From Rickettsiales bacterium (GTDB lineage Bacteria > Pseudomonadota > Alphaproteobacteria > Rickettsiales > UBA3002): a stretch of 7,428 bases of DNA. Of the stretch, positions 1 to 5,785 are shown in pieces; position 1 is the stretch's first letter, and every line of letters begins with the position of its first letter. Location of the stretch: assembly GCA_002725445.1 (NCBI GenBank), contig PBPD01000116.1, positions 1-7,428 of the forward strand, read 5' to 3'. The notes below the pieces were generated by a model that was not told the origin of the DNA, did no database searches, and saw only the letters and a list, made by a program, of their open reading frames with translations. Position numbers and translations under genes: made by a program.

Positions 1-135
1 CCGGATAATCCCGACACTCCGGACGAGCCAACCGATAATCCGGATGACCCAACAAACACGCCTGATGAACCTGAAAACCCTACCCCGCCGGGCAACAGCA
101 CCAGCTGTACAGGCCCATGTGGTTGCACACCGTGC
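1..135 (+). repeat. Pro/Asp/Glu-rich linker and cysteine cluster of the first gene
   Basis: The DNA is built from short degenerate units around CCGGA, GATAATCC and GACC-CAAC, coding for repeated P-D-x-P and P-x-D/E-x-P steps. It ends in S-C-T-G-P-C-G-C-T-P-C, four cysteines within ten residues. It is a flexible acidic spacer of the same kind as the one in the downstream gene (3232-3405), which suggests the unseen part of this gene is an N-terminal exported domain. The cysteine cluster has no counterpart in the neighbour, where a polyproline run occupies the equivalent place. Confidence 0.7.
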
Positions 136-2145
136 CCTGCACCACCGAACCCTACATTGAAAGGCCAGTTCAGCTTTGAAGATAATTATAATACATTATC
201 AGACCAAGGCAGTGTGCATGTGGTGCTGAATCAGGCTGGCAACACATTCGAAGGCGAGCGCAATGGCGGCGCGGCAGAAACGATTAGCCTGTCGAAGGTG
301 AATAGTGGGTTCGATGCAAATCCCACCATTGACATTGCAGGCAGCAGCAGCTGGGCCGACACCAATGCCTATGTCAGCCCCGGCAAAGGAATGTATTACT
401 ACGAAGCCCTGACCGATTCCGGTTCGGGCTATAACGACACCCACCATGCATTCTGGTTTGGCCACAAATTATTCGGCACAGGCGTCACCACGGCAGCTGA
501 TGCGGTGCTCCGCTATCAGAATGTGATTTACAACAACACGCTGAACGAGACATTGATGCAGCGCGTAAGCGACAATTATGGGGGCATCAGCTCTTTCCAC
601 TTCCTACCCGAAATTTTAACCCCCGGCACCGAGTTTGGCTTCTTCGACGTAGCGGCTGTGCCAGGCGGTTCGTGGGGACGTGGCGAAATAACCAGCAATC
701 AGGGCATGTTATTTGACTGGGATGCGGGTAAATTCCTGTTCACGCACCTTGACTGGGATGGCTCACGCACCAGCGCATCCAGCGGCGTAGCAGGCATTTA
801 TGCTGCCTACGGCAAACTGAAAAATATGTCGGCGGGTGACTTTAATTTCAGCGGCACCGATTTCATGGGTGGCAATATGGTGAACGTAGCCAAAGTCTAC
901 CAATCCAGCACGCAGGAGACCTATTCGGACACCGCCATTAAAACCGGCACGGTACACATAGACACCGGCAATATTTTTGTCACAGCGCCCCGCGCATCAA
1001 ACGAGCGGCCAATTGATGGCATGGTCGTGCAAACCATCTATGACGAGCTAGAAGGCGGCACGAGTCTGGATTCCATTCAGCCCATCACCTATTCGCCCAC
1101 GCAACATGCCTACACCGGCCCTGATGTGCGCAATACCCACACCAACAGCACCCATAAAGGCTTCACTGGTGGCTTCGTCAGCGTGATCGACCGCACCGCT
1201 GCGCCTGTCGCCATACATAGGGCATTCATCAATTATGGCCAAAACTCCAGCACAGGTGTTGGCACGGTCAAGATTAATTATTTCGAAGGCACCCCTCAGG
1301 CAGGGGATGAAAATGTGGGCGCACTCATCGGTGCAACCGATCCAACCACCCCTTACGGCTCTGCTACGGGAGCGGATGATATCTTTACCGAATGGGGCGT
1401 GAGCAATAACCCTGCCACAGGCCGCGCCAATACCTACATTACCAAACGCCTGTTTGCCGCACGCAATGGTTATATTAATTATCGCGGCAGTTCAGTGCTG
1501 AACATTGCCAGCGCTGACGACCCACAAGGCGTGATTATCGGCGCAGGCAAGAATGACGGCGGTGCCGCCATGTGTAATAGCTGTAAATTCACCCATTGGG
1601 GCGCGTGGAGCATAGGCAACCCAGACCCTAGCAATGCCAACAAAAACATTGTAGCGCCTGCAGTGCCTTACGTAGCTGGCGAGATGTCGCAAGAGCTAAG
1701 CAGCATTATCACTGCGAACAGCTGGGATAGCACCACCATCACCTATTCGGGCGATGTGGCCGCCACCCATCACGATCTTGCCGGCAACACGCTTAGCAAC
1801 ACCTTCGGCAATTTCAGCACCGACATTAATATGGGCACACGCGAAATCGAGAATTTCGACATTAACAGCAGCCCTGTATCATTAAGCTGTGCAGGCGCAA
1901 GTGCATGCGGCAACACCGTGATTAGTGGCACGGGCGATGCGTCTTTTGTAAATGTTACACTGAACGGCTCGGATGGCGTAAACACGCTGGATGGCATAGC
2001 TAACGGCGCACTCTTTGGGCCAAACGCCACCGAAATTGGCGGCAATTTCTATTATAACGATAATGGCGGGCAAGGTAATGCTCCCAATAATGTGCAAGGC
2101 ACGGGTATTTATATTGGTAAATGCTCAGGCGGCGCACCCTGCTAA
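1..2145 (+). CDS. Exported TbpB-like barrel protein, tandem paralogue of the downstream gene (5'-truncated)
   Basis: The reading frame is open from base 1 to the TAA at 2143-2145, giving 714 visible residues. The true start is upstream. A TTG at 157 could be taken as a start, but the frame runs through it without interruption and the linker before it is clearly coding, so I reject it. Numbering from the first visible codon: a Pro/Asp/Glu linker at 1-35, a four-cysteine cluster (C36, C40, C42, C45), then a Gly/Asn/Thr-rich region likely to be beta structure. Landmarks shared with the next gene are FLPEI (201-205), FGFFD (212-216), C-x2-C-x-F-x-HWG-x-W (525-536), VPYVAGE (from 555), FGPNATEIGG (672-681) and GTGIYIG near the end. 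The FGPNA-x-E-x-GG block is typical of the C-terminal beta-barrel of TbpB-like proteins. C631, C636, C708 and the last residue C714 are extra cysteines. By analogy with its neighbour it probably begins with a signal peptide and FecR domain, but this is not visible. The ligand is unknown. Confidence 0.85.
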   Translation, partial: PDNPDTPDEPTDNPDDPTNTPDEPENPTPPGNSTSCTGPCGCTPCPAPPNPTLKGQFSFEDNYNTLSDQGSVHVVLNQAGNTFEGERNGGAAETISLSKVNSGFDANPTIDIAGSSSWADTNAYVSPGKGMYYYEALTDSGSGYNDTHHAFWFGHKLFGTGVTTAADAVLRYQNVIYNNTLNETLMQRVSDNYGGISSFHFLPEILTPGTEFGFFDVAAVPGGSWGRGEITSNQGMLFDWDAGKFLFTHLDWDGSRTSASSGVAGIYAAYGKLKNMSAGDFNFSGTDFMGGNMVNVAKVYQSSTQETYSDTAIKTGTVHIDTGNIFVTAPRASNERPIDGMVVQTIYDELEGGTSLDSIQPITYSPTQHAYTGPDVRNTHTNSTHKGFTGGFVSVIDRTAAPVAIHRAFINYGQNSSTGVGTVKINYFEGTPQAGDENVGALIGATDPTTPYGSATGADDIFTEWGVSNNPATGRANTYITKRLFAARNGYINYRGSSVLNIASADDPQGVIIGAGKNDGGAAMCNSCKFTHWGAWSIGNPDPSNANKNIVAPAVPYVAGEMSQELSSIITANSWDSTTITYSGDVAATHHDLAGNTLSNTFGNFSTDINMGTREIENFDINSSPVSLSCAGASACGNTVISGTGDASFVNVTLNGSDGVNTLDGIANGALFGPNATEIGGNFYYNDNGGQGNAPNNVQGTGIYIGKCSGGAPC
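1573..1608 (+). other. Conserved C-x2-C-x-F-x-HWG-x-W motif, first copy
   Basis: This codes CNSCKFTHWGAW. Two cysteines three apart are followed by an aromatic residue, then His-Trp-Gly-x-Trp. The same pattern occurs at 5191-5226 in the paralogue (CGTCEFAHWGVW), and both lie about 20 residues before VPYVAGE. The flanking sequence is much less alike, so the motif is under selection. In the second gene these are the only two cysteines in the protein, which points to a disulphide or a metal or haem ligand rather than chance. Its role is not known to me. Confidence 0.75.
1663..2142 (+). other. C-terminal TbpB-like beta-barrel domain of the first gene
   Basis: From VPYVAGE to the end the protein shows the layout of the barrel of transferrin-binding-protein-B-like proteins: a TITYSG strand, alternating polar/hydrophobic strands, then FGPNATEIGG-N-F and a closing GTGIYIG strand. 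In the family the FGPNA-x-E-x-GG segment forms the final strands. It differs from the paralogue in having a cysteine pair (C-A-G-A-S-A-C) mid-domain and two cysteines in the tail after the last strand. The fold call rests on motif recognition, not on a profile search. Confidence 0.6.
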
Positions 2146-2150
2146 GCATA

Positions 2151-2157
2151 AAAAGGT
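2151..2157 (+). promoter_or_regulatory. Shine-Dalgarno of the FecR/barrel gene
   Basis: AAAAGGT lies nine bases before the ATG at 2167, within the 21-base gap after the preceding stop. It supports this ATG as the start. The gap is too short for a usual promoter plus leader, so the gene is probably translated from a transcript shared with the gene before it. Confidence 0.7.
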
Positions 2158-2166
2158 AATAACAGC

Positions 2167-5100
2167 ATGATTCGTACGCTCAATATACTCAGCAAAACCG
2201 CTTTGGCTTCGGCTGCATTCTTTGCACTGGCAGGCATGGCGCATGCCGCCACCAAAGTAGGCGTTATCGGCGCGCATAACGGCACCATCACTGTGCTGGA
2301 CGAAGCAGGCGAATCACGTAGCGTTAAAAACGGCGATGCTATCTATCTGAATGAAACGGTCAATACAGGCGATGCATCCTCGGCACAAATCATGTTTCTG
2401 GATCGCTCCGCCCTCACTGTCAGCCCGGGCTCTTCGATCAAGGTAGATACATTCGTATTCGACCCCAAAGCGACAAGCGGCAATAAAATGACCATGCAAG
2501 GGGCAAAGGGCGCATTCCGCTTTATCGGTGGCGCATTGTCGAAAAAAGAGCCTGTAGAAATCAAAACGCCGGTGGCCACCATCGGTATCCGTGGCGGCAT
2601 TGGCGATGTACATCACCAACAGGGCAGTGGCACTACCGGCATTGTACTATTTGGCGAAGGCTCTATGACGCCATCCGGCGGCTCCCCTACCCCTGTCCCG
2701 ATGGGGCAAGGCGCGCAATTTAACGGCGGCGGGCAAGGGCCTGTTATGCTCTCGAGCTCACAAATTGGTGGCTTCCTCAACAATTCGCCTGTCAATCAGG
2801 CCGCCAACACCGCACCTCAAGGCGGCAGCACACCAGGGCTGAACGATGCACTGGGCGGATTCAGCACCGAACAGACGGTGGAGCAGCAGGAAGGCCAAGG
2901 CGCTGTAAACAACTCAGGCGGTTTCAACAGCGGCTCGGGCAGCACCAGTAACGACGCTCAAGGCGAAGGTGATGGCGAGAACAACCAGCAAAGCAGCAAT
3001 GGCAACAGCAATAATGCCAACACAGACGGAACAAGCGGTAACGACTCAAATACAGCAGGTGGCAGCACCCAAACGCTCGCCTTTAATGACGGAGGCGAAA
3101 CAGGCATTGGCACCGGCCTGAACACGGCAGATGTGCCAACAGATGGCTCCAACGAGGAAAACCGCCGTAACACCACGCAGGAAATAGCGGAAGATCCGAC
3201 GGTCGAACTGCCAAACCGTCCGGACGATTTCCCAACGGATCCTACAGATCCAACGAACCCAACCGATGGTGATGACGATCCTACAACGCCTACTAATCCA
3301 ACCGATCCGACGGATCCAAACGGGCCAACGGATGGTGATGGTGACCCAATCGACGGCGATGACGATCCAACCGAGCCAACCGATCCAAACGATGGCGACG
3401 ATGACACGCCTCCTCCGCCACCTCCTCCGCCACCACCGCCGCCTACCCCTGCCAATGGCGCTCCAAGCGCGGTGAATGATATTATCAATATGCTTGATGA
3501 TGACATGACCAGCGCATCCATCAATGTGTTGAGCAACGATACAGACCCGGATAGTGACGCGCTAACCGCAGTAGTGGGCAACTATGCTGGCACCTATGGT
3601 GTGCTGAACGTGCAAAGCGACGGCACCACGACCTACACGCTCAATTCAGACGTATCGGTTGGCGCAGGCATGACACTGACAGACACGATCGATTATGATG
3701 CGAATGACGGCATCACTACCAGTACAGCTGATGTCACCATCACCGTCACCGGGCAGGATTATTTTGGCAATACAACCTTATGGTCTGACACCGCACCATC
3801 TCTACCCGCAGCAGCGGAATATAAAGGCTATTACGCGTTCAAAGATGAAGGCGCAGGCGGCGTTAGCGAAGAAGGTTCGTTAGAGGGCTTTATCAATGGC
3901 ACCGATATCGACATCCTAATGACCCGCGATGATGGTGCACTGGATTCTGCCGACTATACCATCGCCGCCTATAATGCGTATTTCGGCTCGCTTACTTCGG
4001 GGCCTTACGGTGCGTTTATGGCACTGAGTGATGCGGATGTCTTCTTTGAGGAAGAAAATGGCGAAGTCTATCTGGTCAATAATTTCTACAGTCGTGCTTA
4101 CCGCTCCTACGAGGACACTTTCCGTTTCTATGACGTAAAATGGGATGATAAGGACACCGGCGATGTACAGCATGTGCGCAGCTATATTGTATCGTCTCCA
4201 CTGCAGGATAATTTGACCGACATTGCCAATGCGCGCTCGGTGTATGACAGTATCATCGGAAACAATGCAGTCTCAATCTATGCCAGCAATGGCGTCGTAG
4301 AATATGACTTCCTGCCGGAGATGCACGTTGATTTATCTTCCAGCAGCACCGATAGGTTCGGCTTCTTTGACTATAATGCCTTGGCTGGCTTTGAAGATGG
4401 CAGCCTGTTAGATAGCGGCTATGGCAGCAGCAACGGTGTGTTTGTCGATTACCAGCGGAAGAAATTCTTAGGCGGCTATATCGATTTTGCAGGCGATGAA
4501 TATACAGACGAGCCGGGCATGATTGCCACCTTTGGTGATGTAAAACCAGGCACCGGCGCACTGGCTGCTGGCAACCTCGTGGGCGGTTTGCTCAATGGTG
4601 GCTCTGCACTGAGCGGTACAGTCTACAATGCTTTCAACGCCGATGACGATCTTAGCGGTATAATCGAGGAAAACGAATTCTATGTAGATAATGGCACCAT
4701 GGAGGTGAAAGCAAATCTGCTCGGCGTAGTAGACGATGCTAACAAACTCATCGAAAGCATGTTGCTGGAAGCAACCGTTGATCAGGATGGCTCTACATTG
4801 CTGGTAAAACAACCACTGGCTATCGGCGATGGGGCTTCAACCTTGCAGGACTTAACCGCACAATTTAATGCTGCAGACATTAATCACGAAGGCTTCAGCG
4901 CTGGCATTGCTGTGGCAGAAGATGGCACAATCAGCCGTATCAAAGCAGACGATCTGGCGATATCTCTGCTAAACTCCAATTCGTCGGTCAGCGGCAGTAT
5001 GAATGTATGGGCAGTCGATGCAGACCTCACCCCGTCGCAGGCCTTCAACACCACTGCGCAAACCACGGTTAGTGTCGGCACTAACAGCGCTGTGATTCAG

Positions 5101-5772
5101 AAAGACATGTATGCAGCTGATATTGCGGCGACAGGTGGTCTGGATAATGGTGCCATTATGGCTGCGCCGCATAATTCTGCACAAGCCGTGTGTGGCACTT
5201 GCGAATTTGCCCATTGGGGTGTGTGGAGTGCCGAAGGCATTGATAACGATGTCAGCAGCATCCCCGATGTTATGACAGGTCTGGTGCCTTACGTGGCAGG
5301 CGAAATCACACAAAATTTCAGCAGCGCGGTTGTACCGCAGAACATCGGCACCGTTACCTATACGGGACAGGCAGCCGGCAGCTTTGCAATTGAAGGTGGA
5401 GGCGTTACAGAGATGATCAACGAAGTAGGCACACTTAATGCCAATGTCGATCTTAATAACCGCACCATTGCGGGCGGCGATCTCAACGTAGCCTTCTCAG
5501 GCGTGCAACTGCAAATGCAGAACACAAACACCCTGACCATAGCCCCCACAGGCGCTGCTACCTTCAGTGGCGATATGGACGCCACCTTTACCGACAGTCT
5601 GGGCTATACCAATGGGTCGCAGCCTTCTGTAGGCTCTACGTCTGGCGCCACCTTTGGCCCGAATGCCGAAGAAATTGGCGGCTATTTCCACGTGCAGACT
5701 GACTCTATAGGCGCAGGCGGCGTAGATGAAACCATCACCGGTGGCGGTATCTATCTCGGTGAACGCCCTTAA
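2167..5772 (+). CDS. FecR-domain exported protein with polyproline linker, cadherin-like domain and TbpB-like barrel
   Basis: Complete, 1201 residues. The start is supported by the upstream AAAAGGT and by a signal peptide directly after it: basic MIR, a hydrophobic core, and A-H-A cleavage after about residue 27. There is no lipobox cysteine, so it should be a soluble Sec substrate, not a lipoprotein. A FecR domain follows at about 46-150, with GDAIYLNETV, FLDRSALTVSPGS and TPVATIGIRGG. A Gly/Asn/Ser/Gln-rich stretch (about 215-305), an Asp/Thr/Pro linker (356-413) and twelve prolines (415-426) lead to a cadherin-like domain (434-529, with NDTDPDSDALTAV). The remainder is colinear with the preceding gene: FLPEM (715-719), FGFFD (731-735), C1009-x2-C1012-x-F-x-HWG-x-W1020, VPYVAGE (1040-1046), FGPNAEEIGG (1163-1172), GGGIYLG near the end. 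C1009 and C1012 are its only cysteines. FecR domains of this secreted type are not the TonB-linked anti-sigma regulators, so I give no symbol. It ends in tandem stops TAA TAG. The ligand and final location are unknown. Confidence 0.9.
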   Translation: MIRTLNILSKTALASAAFFALAGMAHAATKVGVIGAHNGTITVLDEAGESRSVKNGDAIYLNETVNTGDASSAQIMFLDRSALTVSPGSSIKVDTFVFDPKATSGNKMTMQGAKGAFRFIGGALSKKEPVEIKTPVATIGIRGGIGDVHHQQGSGTTGIVLFGEGSMTPSGGSPTPVPMGQGAQFNGGGQGPVMLSSSQIGGFLNNSPVNQAANTAPQGGSTPGLNDALGGFSTEQTVEQQEGQGAVNNSGGFNSGSGSTSNDAQGEGDGENNQQSSNGNSNNANTDGTSGNDSNTAGGSTQTLAFNDGGETGIGTGLNTADVPTDGSNEENRRNTTQEIAEDPTVELPNRPDDFPTDPTDPTNPTDGDDDPTTPTNPTDPTDPNGPTDGDGDPIDGDDDPTEPTDPNDGDDDTPPPPPPPPPPPPTPANGAPSAVNDIINMLDDDMTSASINVLSNDTDPDSDALTAVVGNYAGTYGVLNVQSDGTTTYTLNSDVSVGAGMTLTDTIDYDANDGITTSTADVTITVTGQDYFGNTTLWSDTAPSLPAAAEYKGYYAFKDEGAGGVSEEGSLEGFINGTDIDILMTRDDGALDSADYTIAAYNAYFGSLTSGPYGAFMALSDADVFFEEENGEVYLVNNFYSRAYRSYEDTFRFYDVKWDDKDTGDVQHVRSYIVSSPLQDNLTDIANARSVYDSIIGNNAVSIYASNGVVEYDFLPEMHVDLSSSSTDRFGFFDYNALAGFEDGSLLDSGYGSSNGVFVDYQRKKFLGGYIDFAGDEYTDEPGMIATFGDVKPGTGALAAGNLVGGLLNGGSALSGTVYNAFNADDDLSGIIEENEFYVDNGTMEVKANLLGVVDDANKLIESMLLEATVDQDGSTLLVKQPLAIGDGASTLQDLTAQFNAADINHEGFSAGIAVAEDGTISRIKADDLAISLLNSNSSVSGSMNVWAVDADLTPSQAFNTTAQTTVSVGTNSAVIQKDMYAADIAATGGLDNGAIMAAPHNSAQAVCGTCEFAHWGVWSAEGIDNDVSSIPDVMTGLVPYVAGEITQNFSSAVVPQNIGTVTYTGQAAGSFAIEGGGVTEMINEVGTLNANVDLNNRTIAGGDLNVAFSGVQLQMQNTNTLTIAPTGAATFSGDMDATFTDSLGYTNGSQPSVGSTSGATFGPNAEEIGGYFHVQTDSIGAGGVDETITGGGIYLGERP
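2899..3066 (+). repeat. Asn/Gly/Ser/Gln low-complexity tract after the FecR domain
   Basis: Residues 245-300 are almost only Asn, Gly, Ser, Asp, Gln and Thr, with runs such as NSGGFNSGSGS and SNGNSNNANTDG. It is likely to be disordered, separating the FecR domain from the distal parts. There is no exact tandem unit. Confidence 0.65.
3232..3444 (+). repeat. Asp/Thr/Pro repeat linker ending in twelve prolines
   Basis: Degenerate copies of GATCCAAC, GATCCGAC and GATGGTGATGAC encode P-T-D-P-T-D-P, P-T-N-P-T-D and D-G-D-D-D-P steps (residues 356-413). They are followed by twelve uninterrupted prolines at 3409-3444 that use mixed CCT, CCG and CCA codons. Mixed codons mean the proline run is kept at protein level and is less slippery than a pure triplet repeat. 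The tract would make a rigid, acidic spacer and may stall ribosomes. The long frame on the other strand here (polyglycine) is only its complement. Confidence 0.75.
3466..3753 (+). other. Cadherin-like / VCBS-type domain
   Basis: Residues 434-529 read as the familiar bacterial cadherin-like module: an opening A-V-N-D, then INVLSNDTDPDSDALTAV, a G-V-L-N-V-Q-S-D-G-T-T-T-Y-T-L strand pair, D-Y-D-A-N-D-G, and a closing ADVTITVTG. The Asp-rich NDTDPDSD segment is typical of calcium binding in such domains. These modules are common in secreted adhesins. Only one copy is present, and the visible part of the preceding paralogue lacks it at the same place. Confidence 0.75.
5191..5226 (+). other. Conserved C-x2-C-x-F-x-HWG-x-W motif, second copy
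   Basis: This codes CGTCEFAHWGVW, matching the copy at 1573-1608 in spacing and in every key residue. It precedes VPYVAGE by about 20 residues, as in the first gene. The two cysteines are the only ones in this 1201-residue protein. Confidence 0.75.
5284..5769 (+). other. C-terminal TbpB-like beta-barrel domain of the second gene
   Basis: It starts at VPYVAGEITQ, passes through TVTYTGQAAG and a series of alternating strands, and ends with FGPNAEEIGG-Y-F and GGGIYLGERP. This last pair of blocks is the strongest link to the TbpB-like barrel family, in which the barrel closes a surface-exposed lobe. In that family the proteins are usually lipoproteins; this one is not. The call is by motif and strand pattern only. 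Confidence 0.6.
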
Positions 5773-5785
5773 TAGCGAGTGTTTC
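5773..5785. other. 13-base convergent intergenic gap, no terminator seen
   Basis: Two genes meet tail to tail here. The plus-strand gene has a second in-frame stop (TAG at 5773-5775) directly after its TAA. The only inverted repeat nearby is GTGTTT (5779-5784) with AAACAC (5804-5809), a six-base arm with a 19-base loop and no following T run, so it is not a credible intrinsic terminator. Confidence 0.6.

Noticed and set aside
157..159. TTG as start of the first gene
   Set aside because: The frame is open to base 1 with a clearly coding Pro/Asp linker, and no signal peptide follows the TTG although the protein family is exported.
2167..2640. TonB-linked FecR anti-sigma regulator
   Set aside because: There is a cleavable signal peptide directly before the FecR domain, no cytoplasmic N-terminal anti-sigma segment or single membrane anchor, and no sigma factor gene next to it in the window.
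3232..3405. Calcium-binding thrombospondin type 3 or RTX repeats in the D-rich linker
   Set aside because: The Asp groups (DGDDDP, DGDGDP) lack the regular spacing and glycine pattern of those repeats; it reads as a plain acidic spacer.
2958..3581. 207-codon open frame on the minus strand with a polyglycine run
   Set aside because: It is the complement of the D/T/P linker and polyproline tract; its Ser/Val/Gly composition is imposed by the repeat, it has no ribosome binding site context, and the plus-strand gene is continuous through it.
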